Below are positions 1 to 6,518 of a DNA stretch of 14,033 nucleotides, in pieces; position 1 is the first letter of the stretch; each line of letters starts with the position of its first letter. Made by a program: the position numbers and the translations under genes. The notes beneath the pieces are model-generated. The model searched no databases. It saw only the letters and a list, made by a program, of their open reading frames with translations, and was not told the DNA's origin. The DNA is from Methylophilales bacterium UBA4017. GTDB taxonomy: Bacteria > Pseudomonadota > Gammaproteobacteria > Burkholderiales > Methylophilaceae. The stretch is from assembly GCA_002384685.1 (NCBI GenBank), contig DGAZ01000042.1:1-14033 (forward strand), written 5' to 3'.

Positions 1-233
1 GCCAGCAGTGCATCATTTTTAAATTTCTTACCATCAATTTCAGACGAGCCATCTTTTTTTATTGAAATGACGATAGGACTTTCTTGTTGTTTTAATGTTT
101 CTCCAACTTTAGGTAACTCAACAACACCTGGATTGGTCATAGGTGCGGTGATCATAAAAATTACTAGCAGCACCAACATAACATCAATGTATGGAACTAC
201 ATTAATTTGATTCATTAAGCGTCGCTTCTTCAT
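1..233 (-). CDS. tolR: TolR, Tol-Pal system proton-channel subunit (N-terminal part)
   Basis: This is the first 77 codons of an ExbD/TolR-family protein; the rest lies beyond the left edge. It starts MKKRRLMNQINVVPYIDVML: a short basic cytoplasmic tail followed by one transmembrane helix (about residues 14-30). The helix carries the family's critical aspartate (Asp17 in PYIDVMLVLL), which in TolR and ExbD takes part in proton conduction with TolQ. After the helix comes the expected VVELPKV-type periplasmic segment. The ATG lies 2 nt after the tolQ TAG stop, with an AAAGG ribosome site inside the tolQ end. TolQ-TolR energises TolA for outer-membrane constriction at division. The very short N-terminus is normal for the family. 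tolA, tolB and pal would be expected further left but are not visible. Confidence 0.93.
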   Translation of the reverse strand, partial: MKKRRLMNQINVVPYIDVMLVLLVIFMITAPMTNPGVVELPKVGETLKQQESPIVISIKKDGSSEIDGKKFKNDALL

Positions 234-235
234 AA

Positions 236-907
236 CTAGCCTTTTCTATCTACAATATTAATGAACTCTTCTATAAAGCTTTCAAATCGTAAGGATAAGC
301 GATCGACTTTTGTTGCGAAACGATTATAAGCAATCACGGCAGGTATAGCAGCAAAAAGACCAATAGCCGTTGCTATCAAAGCTTCTGCGATGCCAGGTGC
401 AACTTGGCTTAATGTAGCTTGCGCTACATTGGACAGGCCAATAAATGCATTCATGATGCCCCAGACTGTTCCAAAAAGACCTATGTATGGGCTAACTGAG
501 CCAACAGATGCTAAAAAGGGTAAATGCTGATCAAGCGTGTCTATCTCTCTGTTGTATGAAGCGCGCATGGCACGCCTTACACTTTCAATGCTTTTCTTAT
601 CAAATGCCTGATGTTCTTTCTGGCTCATATATTCTTTGTAGCCTGATCGAAATATTTCCGCCAAACCATTAATTCCGCTAGTACTAGTGCTTACTGACTC
701 GTAAAGTTTCGCAAGATCTCCACCTGACCAAAAAAATTTCTCGAATTCTTGCGCATTTTCTTCAGATTCCTTAAGAAATTTAACTTTTAAATAAATAAAC
801 TTCCAGGAAACAATCGAAGCTCCAATTAATATCACCATCACTAGCTGAACGGGCAAGCTTGCTCCGAATATCAATGAAAAAAAAGATAAGTCACTTCCTA
901 TATTCAT
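236..907 (-). CDS. tolQ: TolQ, Tol-Pal system inner-membrane motor subunit
   Basis: The gene encodes a 223-residue MotA/TolQ/ExbB-family inner-membrane protein, a usual length for TolQ. With TolR it forms the proton-driven motor that energises TolA. Three membrane segments are visible: about residues 17-38, 130-157 and 171-195. The long cytoplasmic part between the first two is rich in charged residues. The second and third helices carry the conserved threonines thought to line the channel (Thr147 in GLFGTVWG and Thr180 in ALIATAIG). The PGIAEALIATAIGLFAAIPA stretch is the family hallmark. The ATG overlaps the ybgC stop as ATGA and is preceded by GGAG at 5 nt spacing, so translation is probably coupled to ybgC. 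The gene order ybgC-tolQ-tolR is the classical Tol operon order. Confidence 0.95.
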   Translation of the reverse strand: MNIGSDLSFFSLIFGASLPVQLVMVILIGASIVSWKFIYLKVKFLKESEENAQEFEKFFWSGGDLAKLYESVSTSTSGINGLAEIFRSGYKEYMSQKEHQAFDKKSIESVRRAMRASYNREIDTLDQHLPFLASVGSVSPYIGLFGTVWGIMNAFIGLSNVAQATLSQVAPGIAEALIATAIGLFAAIPAVIAYNRFATKVDRLSLRFESFIEEFINIVDRKG

Positions 908-1290
908 AAAGTCTCCATAAGTTTTTTAATTTCTGTAGGTATTTTTAATGGTTTTAATTGGCTAGCATCAATGCATGCAACCGTTATACTGCTCTGTATT
1001 AACAATTCATCGCCTTTGAATATATCTTGTATTAGATCGAGTGAACAAGGCTTAAGCTTAAGTAATTTTGTATGTACGGTTAGCTCATCATCTAGTACAG
1101 CTGATTTTTTGAATTTTATAGCCATGTTTGCAACTACAAACATCACATTATCCTTTATTTTTAAACTGTGTTGGTTGACACCTAAGTCTCTTAGCCACTC
1201 GGTCCTCGCTCTTTCCATAAAATTGAGGTAATTAGCATGGTATACAACCCCCCCACTATCCGTATCTTCATAATAAACTCTAATCTTCAC
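904..1290 (-). CDS. ybgC: YbgC, Tol-Pal-associated acyl-CoA thioesterase
   Basis: The gene encodes a 128-residue hot-dog fold (4HBT) thioesterase. YbgC proteins hydrolyse short- or long-chain acyl-CoA in the cytoplasm, are linked to phospholipid metabolism, and are nearly always first in the tol-pal cluster. The active-site motif YYEDTDSGGVVYHANYLNFM is at residues 6-25, with the catalytic aspartate at position 11 (Asp18 in E. coli) and His18 in the YHANY motif. The start codon is GTG at 1290. A GAGAG ribosome site lies 5 nt upstream, at the ruvB stop codon, and the protein then begins just before the conserved RVYYEDTD, shorter at the N-terminus than E. coli YbgC. No in-frame ATG is available upstream. 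A run of seven G bases on the coding strand (1248-1254) lies inside the catalytic motif. Confidence 0.93.
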   Translation of the reverse strand: MKIRVYYEDTDSGGVVYHANYLNFMERARTEWLRDLGVNQHSLKIKDNVMFVVANMAIKFKKSAVLDDELTVHTKLLKLKPCSLDLIQDIFKGDELLIQSSITVACIDASQLKPLKIPTEIKKLMETL

Positions 1291-1298
1291 GCACGCTC

Positions 1299-2309
1299 TC
1301 AGTGATCTAGCTCAGGAAGTCCTAGGTGACGATGTGCTTTGGCGGTAGCTACTCTTCCTCTGGGTGTCCTCATCAAATAGCCTTGTTGAATTAAATAAGG
1401 TTCGATCACATCTTCGATGGTTTCTTTTTCCTCGCCAATAGCTGATGCTAAGTTATCAAGGCCTACTGGCCCGCCGCCAAACTTTTCAATAATAGCCTCT
1501 AGCAGACTTCTGTCCATTAAATCTAATCCTACAACATCAACATCCAGCATCTTTAACGCTTGATCTGCCACTAACTTATCCACTTTTCCTTGCGCCTTAA
1601 CTTCTGCAAAGTCCCTCACCCTTCTTAACAGGCGATTAACAATCCTTGGCGTACCTCGAGATCGTTTAGCTATTTCTTTTGCACCGTCTTGATCAATAAC
1701 TACTTCTAATAAGCCTGCTGACCTCTCAACTATTCTTGTTAATTCGCTTTCGTTATAAAATTCTAATCTTGCCACAATACCAAACCTATCGCGCAAAGGG
1801 TTTGTTAGCATGCCAGCCCTTGTCGTTGCACCGATAAGAGTAAAGGGAGGGAGCTCTAATTTTACCGACCTCGCCGAAGGTCCTTCACCAATCATAATAT
1901 CAAGCCGATAATCTTCCATCGCTGGATATAGAATTTCTTCAATCACAGGAGATAGCCGATGAATTTCATCAATAAATAAGACGTCGTTAGGTTCTAAATT
2001 TGACAAAATAGCCGCCAAATCACCGGTTTTTTCTAACACCGGGCCGGATGTTTGCCTTAAATTAACACCCATTTCTTTTGCGATAATATGGGCCAATGTC
2101 GTCTTACCTAAGCCGGGAGGACCAAATAACAAGACATGATCCAACGCTTCTTGCCTTTTTTTTGCGGCATCAATAAAAATTTCTAACTGATCTCGGGTTT
2201 TTTCTTGCCCGACATACTCATTAAGGTCTTTCGGCCTTAGGGCACGCTCCACCCCCTCTTCTGCAATATCAGAAGTTTGTGGATCTACAAATCTATCTGG
2301 TTCAATCAT
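1299..2309 (-). CDS. ruvB: RuvB, Holliday junction branch-migration ATPase
   Basis: The gene encodes a 336-residue AAA+ motor that forms hexameric rings on either side of a RuvA-bound Holliday junction and drives branch migration. In order there is the RuvB signature ERALRPKDLNEYVGQ (residues 21-35), Walker A GPPGLGKTT (63-71), Walker B DEIH (114-117), sensor 1 GATTRAG (160-166) and the arginine-finger segment LRDRFG (172-177). The C-terminal winged-helix DNA-binding domain follows (about 260-336), with the conserved GGGPVGLDNLASAIGEE and EPYLIQQGYL blocks. Length and all motifs are as expected for an intact enzyme. The ATG is 9 nt after the ruvA stop without an obvious ribosome site, so coupling to ruvA is likely. 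Its stop codon region supplies the ribosome site of ybgC. Confidence 0.97.
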   Translation of the reverse strand: MIEPDRFVDPQTSDIAEEGVERALRPKDLNEYVGQEKTRDQLEIFIDAAKKRQEALDHVLLFGPPGLGKTTLAHIIAKEMGVNLRQTSGPVLEKTGDLAAILSNLEPNDVLFIDEIHRLSPVIEEILYPAMEDYRLDIMIGEGPSARSVKLELPPFTLIGATTRAGMLTNPLRDRFGIVARLEFYNESELTRIVERSAGLLEVVIDQDGAKEIAKRSRGTPRIVNRLLRRVRDFAEVKAQGKVDKLVADQALKMLDVDVVGLDLMDRSLLEAIIEKFGGGPVGLDNLASAIGEEKETIEDVIEPYLIQQGYLMRTPRGRVATAKAHRHLGLPELDH

Positions 2310-2318
2310 AAATAAAGT

Positions 2319-2900
2319 TTACGCGTTATTAGAAAGGCTTTTTAATGCTTGCCTTATGCCATCATTAATCGATATATTATCTGGGAGCAATTTAATTGCC
2401 ATAGATGCATCTTTTGCGCTATATCCAAGGCTGATTAAAGCGTTTTCAACATCCTCTATATGTGTTGCGTGTTTCTTGACCAATGGATTAATATTTAAAT
2501 TCTTTAGTCTATCCTTCAGCTCCAAAACTAATCGTTCCGCAGTTTTCTTACCAATGCCCGGTATCTTAACAAGCATATTGATATCGTCATGCTCGATGGC
2601 ATACGCTAGCTCACTTGAGCCTATACTACTTAAGATAGATAAAGCTACCTTAGCGCCAATGCCATTGACTTTAATAAGCTGCCTAAACATTTGCCTTTCT
2701 GCTGCTGTCGCAAACCCAAACAATAGATGCGCATCTTCTCGTATAATGAGGTGCGTCAATAAAGTAATTTCTGATCCCACGTCCGGCAAATCAAAGAATG
2801 TAGTCATAGGTACTTCAATTTCATAGCCTACGCCCTGACAATCCAACAATATTAATGGGGGAGTTTTTTCTAATAAATACCCCTTGATTCTTCCGATCAT
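2319..2900 (-). CDS. ruvA: RuvA, Holliday junction-binding subunit
   Basis: The gene encodes a 193-residue RuvA. The protein is a tetramer that grips the four-way junction in a square-planar form and loads RuvB. The start MIGRIKGYLLEK is the canonical beginning of domain I (OB fold, residues 1-63). Domain I includes the acidic pin residues Glu55-Asp56 in REDAHLLFGF that separate the strands. Domain II holds two helix-hairpin-helix motifs, KVNGIGAKVAL (77-87) and KIPGIGKKTAERL (112-124). Domain III (about 147-190) is the RuvB-contacting part and ends with IRQALKSLS. The ATG overlaps the ruvC stop as ATGA, and an AGGTGG ribosome site lies upstream inside ruvC. Nothing is missing compared with the family. 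Confidence 0.96.
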   Translation of the reverse strand: MIGRIKGYLLEKTPPLILLDCQGVGYEIEVPMTTFFDLPDVGSEITLLTHLIIREDAHLLFGFATAAERQMFRQLIKVNGIGAKVALSILSSIGSSELAYAIEHDDINMLVKIPGIGKKTAERLVLELKDRLKNLNINPLVKKHATHIEDVENALISLGYSAKDASMAIKLLPDNISINDGIRQALKSLSNNA

Positions 2901-3430
2901 AGGATGCGTCCACCTTTCATACGATTACCAACGCCAAACTTAGCCATACTAGCGCTAATATTAGCATGGCATAATCCACAAGCTAAAGCATCCGATGAAT
3001 CCGTGCTGGCAACTGAAGGTAGTCCAAGCAGTTTCTGTACCATTAACTGCACTTGTCCTTTACTGGCGTGGCCTTGACCCACAACGGATTTTTTAATTTG
3101 CAGCGCCGTGTATTCGAATACTGGTAAGTCATGTATTACTGCCGCAGATATAGCGGCTCCTCTAGCTTGGCCTAGAAGTAATGTGCTTTGCGGATTAGCA
3201 TTAACAAAAACTTTTTCGATAGCCACACATTCCGGATTAAACTGCTTAATCACTTCACCTAAGCCCTGAATAATGAGCTTTAGTCTGCTTGCCAAGCTAT
3301 CCTTGCTGTCTCCAGTCTTGATGATGCCGCTGGCAATATAATGCAAATCATGTTTATTCTTTTTTATTATGCCGTACCCCGTAACCCTCAATCCAGGGTC
3401 AATACCAAGTATTGTGATTGCGGTGTTAAT
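2897..3430 (-). CDS. ruvC: RuvC, Holliday junction resolvase, apparent ATT start
   Basis: RuvC is the Mg-dependent endonuclease that cuts Holliday junctions in the RuvABC complex. The catalytic residues of the family are visible: the first aspartate in ILGIDPGLRVTGYG, a glutamate in VAIEKVF, and two aspartates in STDSSDALA. The reading frame has no ATG, GTG or TTG between its upstream stop (3440-3442) and a TTG at 3389-3391. Starting at that TTG would remove the first catalytic aspartate, so it cannot be the start of an active enzyme. I place the start at ATT, 3428-3430. It overlaps the yebC TAA stop by one base (TAATT) and has GAGGA 6 nt upstream, giving a 177-residue protein (E. coli has 173) with Asp11, Glu72, Asp144 and Asp147. 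ATC at 3416-3418 is the alternative: it gives MTILGIDPG, matching the usual N-terminus, but has no ribosome site. Identity is sure; the start is not. Confidence 0.92.
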   Translation of the reverse strand: MNTAITILGIDPGLRVTGYGIIKKNKHDLHYIASGIIKTGDSKDSLASRLKLIIQGLGEVIKQFNPECVAIEKVFVNANPQSTLLLGQARGAAISAAVIHDLPVFEYTALQIKKSVVGQGHASKGQVQLMVQKLLGLPSVASTDSSDALACGLCHANISASMAKFGVGNRMKGGRIL

Positions 3431-4158
3431 TATTCGTCCTCAATGGATGCATTCGTATAGACGTCCTGTACATCATCTAACTCTTCCAAAGCATCTAAGA
3501 TTTTTTGCATTTTTTCACCATCAGGCCCATGAAATTTGACCTCGATATCTGGTTTCATCGTTAACTCTGACAGCTCATACCTGAACTCACTGTTATCAAA
3601 ACCTTCTTTCACAGATAAATATTCAGAGGGCGTCGTAATGACTTCTACACTGCCGTCATCATGATTAATCACATCCTCAGCACCTAACTCAATAGCTTCT
3701 TCCATTAATTTATCTTGGTCATGCCCAGGAGCAAAGAAGAATGTCCCACAGTGCTTGAACAAAAAAGCCACCGACCCGACAGCACCCAAGTTCCCACCGT
3801 TTTTATTTAGGGCATGCCTTACATCTGCGACTGCACGTTGTTTGTTGTCAGTAAGGCAATCGATGATAATGGCAGCTCCATTTATCCCGTAACCCTCATA
3901 GCGATTTTCTTCGTAATTGACTCCCTCAAGCTCACCGGTCCCTTTTTTAATAGCACGCGCAATATTGTCAGCTGGCATATTCTCTTCTTTGCCTGCATTT
4001 ACTGCCGCCCTTAATCTAGGATTGAAATTGATGTCACCACCACCCATCCTGGCTGCCACCGTAATTTCTTTAATTAATTTAGTAAAAATCTTACCCCGCT
4101 TCGCATCCTGCCTACCTTTACGGTGTTGGATGTTTGCCCATTTTGAGTGACCTGCCAT
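3430..4158 (-). CDS. yebC: YebC/PmpR/TACO1-family translation factor
   Basis: The gene encodes a 242-residue protein with the family start MAGHSKWANIQHRKGRQDAKRGK and the usual three-domain length. Also conserved are ENMPADNIARAIKKG (about residues 59-73), the GYGINGAAIIIDCLTDNKQRAVADVRH block and the NGGNLG..GSVAFLF segment. The family was long annotated as a transcriptional regulator (PmpR). Work on mitochondrial TACO1 and bacterial YebC instead supports a ribosome-associated role that relieves stalling at proline-rich stretches. It sits directly upstream of ruvC, as in many proteobacteria, and its stop codon shares one base with the presumed ruvC ATT start. It heads the probable operon; a 66-bp gap separates it from the transporter upstream. 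No strong ribosome site is visible before the ATG. Confidence 0.95.
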   Translation of the reverse strand: MAGHSKWANIQHRKGRQDAKRGKIFTKLIKEITVAARMGGGDINFNPRLRAAVNAGKEENMPADNIARAIKKGTGELEGVNYEENRYEGYGINGAAIIIDCLTDNKQRAVADVRHALNKNGGNLGAVGSVAFLFKHCGTFFFAPGHDQDKLMEEAIELGAEDVINHDDGSVEVITTPSEYLSVKEGFDNSEFRYELSELTMKPDIEVKFHGPDGEKMQKILDALEELDDVQDVYTNASIEDE

Positions 4159-4224
4159 AATTTAAATGCCCATTAACAAACTTGATAAAGTAATTATTTT
4201 AACAGTTAATTCGTCTTCCATAAC

Positions 4225-5109
4225 CTAAGATAATTTTTCTCTGCCCTTATATAATAGCAACAAAAAAAGCCCAAATAATATAAGGGAAAAACCTATGGTT
4301 TCAAAAGTATTTGGTATCTCATTCAACAAAAACCAAGCTGATATGGCTGCTGAGATAGGAGTCAACAAGGCAAGCATAGATACGAGCGTAGCCTCCAGGT
4401 GTTTCAATGCATAAAACCACAACAAATAAGCAATGGCATTGACGAATATCACATTAAATAGAACGATTCCCATAAAATAAGGGGTCCACATGACCGGCTG
4501 TGACGGCAAGAGTAGGGCCAGCAACAGCAAAGGAATAGACCCCCATAACATTTGCCATGCAGTCATAGTAACAAGGTCTATTGTTGGATGTTGGTGATGC
4601 ATTCGCTTTGATAAAATGGCTCCAATGGCCCAAGAAAGTCCCGATGCTAAGGCTAAGCAAGTGCTACGAAAATTATTGTCCATATTAAATGGATCGAAAA
4701 TAAAACCGATACCTAGAAGGCATACCATTACTGAAACCCATTGGGAGGCAGTCAGTTTTTCTTGTAACAAAGGCCATGCCATGATGGCTACCCACATGGG
4801 CATAGTGAACGTTAAAATGGCCGTTTTACTAGCGCCTCCTTCTACTAAAGCCCATATTAGAAAACCCGTAAAACCTGCTGTTTGGAACAGTCCTAGCGCA
4901 AATAATTGTGGCATCTCTTTGGTTTTGATGGGCTTACCTAAAAGTATTAAGATAATAAATAGCGCTATTGCACCAAAAAAATTGCGTAAAAAAGCAAAAA
5001 TAGCTGGGCTGGAAAAATCTAACGCTTCTTTCATGAAGGGAATATTGGAGCCCCATATAATGGAAAGCAATAACAGTCCACCAACGGCTACTAATTTAGT
5101 ATTTTGCAT
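4225..5109 (-). CDS. EamA/DMT-family inner-membrane transporter
   Basis: The gene encodes a 294-residue, strongly hydrophobic protein with about ten predicted transmembrane helices arranged as two EamA repeats (roughly residues 8-139 and 150-288). The first repeat begins with the family-typical IIWGSNIPFMKEAL, and its last helix is followed by an F-D-P-F turn. The second repeat begins with LALASGLSWAIGAILSKR and ends in the usual long hydrophobic helix plus a short basic tail. Members of the drug/metabolite transporter superfamily move amino acids, nucleotides or other small metabolites, often outward. The sequence does not tell me the substrate. The gene is on the same strand as yebC, 66 bp upstream of it, so it could be the first gene of that operon or a separate unit. 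It is divergent from the CBS-domain gene. Confidence 0.88.
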   Translation of the reverse strand: MQNTKLVAVGGLLLLSIIWGSNIPFMKEALDFSSPAIFAFLRNFFGAIALFIILILLGKPIKTKEMPQLFALGLFQTAGFTGFLIWALVEGGASKTAILTFTMPMWVAIMAWPLLQEKLTASQWVSVMVCLLGIGFIFDPFNMDNNFRSTCLALASGLSWAIGAILSKRMHHQHPTIDLVTMTAWQMLWGSIPLLLLALLLPSQPVMWTPYFMGIVLFNVIFVNAIAYLLWFYALKHLEATLVSMLALLTPISAAISAWFLLNEIPNTFETIGFSLILFGLFLLLLYKGREKLS

Positions 5110-5143
5110 AACACCTAAGAGTTTCTAATAATCGAACAGGTAT

Positions 5144-5172
5144 CTTATATCACTAGTCATGTAGGTGATTAA
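5144..5172 (-). promoter_or_regulatory. Candidate promoter of the EamA transporter gene
   Basis: On the minus strand, TTAATC (5167-5172) and TATAAG (5144-5149) are separated by 17 bp. They match the sigma-70 consensus at 3/6 and 5/6 positions and lie about 35 bp upstream of the ATG at 5109. An inverted repeat ATCAC/GTGAT with an 11-nt spacer lies across the spacer and the edges of both boxes, and could be a regulator site. The call is by eye only, and AT-rich sequence gives many chance matches. Confidence 0.35.
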
Positions 5173-5194
5173 TTTTTACCCTACACTCTGACCT

Positions 5195-5222
5195 TTGCTT
5201 AATTCTTTATTTTTGCTATCCT
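5195..5222 (+). promoter_or_regulatory. Candidate promoter of the CBS-domain gene
   Basis: On the plus strand, TTGCTT (5195-5200) and TATCCT (5217-5222) are separated by 16 bp. This predicts a transcript start near 5229 and a leader of about 28 nt before the ATG at 5257. The box matches are moderate (TTG-- start; 4/6 for the -10). It lies in the same 147-bp divergent gap as the transporter promoter, about 23 bp away, without overlap. Confidence 0.35.
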
Positions 5223-5256
5223 AAATATTCTAATAATCATTAATATGTAAGCAGCA

Positions 5257-5688
5257 ATGAAAACTCTTCAGCAGCTAATTAAAGAAAAAGATATACAAGA
5301 GCTTCTTTCGATTGAGCCAAGCCAAACGTTAACCGATGCTTTGACTATTATGGCTGAATATAAAATTGGAGCCTTACTGGTAATGAAAAATAAAAAAATG
5401 GTAGGCATCGTCTCGGAGCGTGACTATGCTAGAGAGGTTGTGTTAAAAAAGAAATCGCCTAAAACTACCCTGGTGGAAGATATCATGACGCGTAAAATTA
5501 TTAGTTTATCCGGAACGGACAGCTTTGAAAAAGGATTGGAAGTGATGACCGAAAGAAGAATTCGCCATCTACCCGTCATGCAGGATGAAGAAATTTTAGG
5601 CATGGTGTCTATTGGCGACCTCGTAAAAGAAATGATTGCACACCAAAAACATTTAATCAGTCAGCTGGAATCTTTTATTCAGTCCTAA
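5257..5688 (+). CDS. Two-CBS-domain protein
   Basis: The gene encodes a 143-residue soluble protein made almost entirely of a tandem CBS (Bateman) pair: about residues 14-62 and 74-126. Each repeat ends with the adenosine-ligand ribose/phosphate motif GxhxSxxD: Ser53-Asp56 in GIVSERDYA and Ser118-Asp121 in GMVSIGDLV. It therefore probably binds AMP, ADP, ATP or a related nucleotide and acts as an energy or nucleotide sensor. No catalytic domain is attached, so the partner is unknown. It is the only plus-strand gene in the first 10.9 kb and has its own likely promoter. The ribosome site is weak, and an ATG-TAA start-stop pair (5245-5250) lies just before the true ATG. It converges on yjbQ with only 4 nt between the stop codons. 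Confidence 0.9.
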   Translation: MKTLQQLIKEKDIQELLSIEPSQTLTDALTIMAEYKIGALLVMKNKKMVGIVSERDYAREVVLKKKSPKTTLVEDIMTRKIISLSGTDSFEKGLEVMTERRIRHLPVMQDEEILGMVSIGDLVKEMIAHQKHLISQLESFIQS

Positions 5689-5692
5689 CTAA

Positions 5693-6112
5693 TTACTCAC
5701 CTATAATTTTTACCAGCACCCTTTTTTTGCGTCGACCATCAAACTCACCATAAAAAATTTGTTCCCATGGCCCAAAATCTAGCTTCCCTTCTGTCACGGC
5801 CACAACTACTTCTCGGCCCATGACTTGCCTTTTCATATGGGCATCAGCATTGTCTTCACCGGTATCATTATGCCTGTAACCACTTACCGGCTCATGCGGT
5901 GCTAGATGCTCCAACCATTTCTTATAGTCATGATGAAGGCCCGACTCGTCATCATTAATAAAGACGCTTGCGGTAATATGCATAGCATTGACTAAAATAA
6001 AACCTTCCGAAATGCCACTTTCAGCTAAACAGCTTTTAACATCAGGGGTGATATTGGTAAAATGCATTCTTTCTGGCGCATCAAACCATAGCTCTTTTCT
6101 ATAGCTTTTCAT
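5693..6112 (-). CDS. yjbQ: YjbQ/UPF0047-family protein (secondary thiamine-phosphate synthase type)
   Basis: The gene encodes a 139-residue member of the YjbQ (UPF0047) family. The family signatures are all visible: NAMHITASVFINDDESG (residues 42-58), HNDTGEDNADAHMKRQVMG (81-99) and LDFGPWEQIFYGEFDGRR (111-128). Conserved His45, His81 and His92 cluster as in the family's presumed metal or active site. E. coli YjbQ shows a weak thiamine-phosphate synthase activity that can replace ThiE when overexpressed, which is the origin of the product name; the main physiological role is not settled. It is the last gene of the aspS-containing operon, 31 nt after the VOC gene, with GGAG 5 nt before the ATG. 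No hairpin terminator is visible at its 3' end, where it meets the CBS gene. Confidence 0.9.
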   Translation of the reverse strand: MKSYRKELWFDAPERMHFTNITPDVKSCLAESGISEGFILVNAMHITASVFINDDESGLHHDYKKWLEHLAPHEPVSGYRHNDTGEDNADAHMKRQVMGREVVVAVTEGKLDFGPWEQIFYGEFDGRRKKRVLVKIIGE

Positions 6113-6143
6113 TTTTTCTCCATCGCTTACGTTTAAATGAAAT

Positions 6144-6518
6144 TTAAATAAATATTAATTCAATGCCATTGCCAACCGGATCTTTAAAAAATAGTTGCTT
6201 GGTTCCGATCTCAGGTACTTCTCGGTAATTATATTCAATATTATTGTCCGTTAAAATTTTTTCATAGAACGGCATATTTGATGCGCTAAATGCTAAATGA
6301 TCAAAAGTTGAGTTGACGTGGTGATCTCTCACTTCATTGCTTTTAGTAGAGCTAAGATGCAAAACGTCCTTTCCTTCAGCGCTCAACCAAAACCCTGTGC
6401 TTTTAAACGCTGGCCGCTCACCAAGCTTTAACCCAACGATATTAATATAAAAATCTTTTAGGGCATTCATGGTTTCTTCATCCGACCTTAGATTGTAATG
6501 ATTAATGCCTTTAATCAT
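6144..6518 (-). CDS. VOC-family (glyoxalase/dioxygenase fold) protein
   Basis: The gene encodes a 124-residue single-module protein of the vicinal oxygen chelate superfamily with two beta-alpha-beta-beta-beta repeats. Candidate metal ligands occur at the expected places: His7 (GINHYNL), His74 (FDHLAFSA) and Glu120 (GNGIELIF), with His54 in DVLHLSS also near the site. The C-terminal FFKDPVGNGIELIF is the classical end of such domains. Lactoylglutathione lyase, dioxygenases and antibiotic-binding proteins share this fold, so the reaction cannot be named from sequence. The ATG lies inside the aspS end: the two genes overlap by 8 nt (ATGATTAA), suggesting coupled translation. It is followed by yjbQ. 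Confidence 0.85.
   Translation of the reverse strand: MIKGINHYNLRSDEETMNALKDFYINIVGLKLGERPAFKSTGFWLSAEGKDVLHLSSTKSNEVRDHHVNSTFDHLAFSASNMPFYEKILTDNNIEYNYREVPEIGTKQLFFKDPVGNGIELIFI

Noticed and set aside
4199..4209. Palindrome TTAACAGTTAA in the EamA-yebC gap
   Set aside because: It is short with an odd centre, in very AT-rich sequence, and I could not place a convincing promoter next to it.
5689..5692. Possible terminator between the CBS gene and yjbQ
   Set aside because: Only 4 nt separate the stops, and I found no stem of useful length or T-run on either strand nearby.
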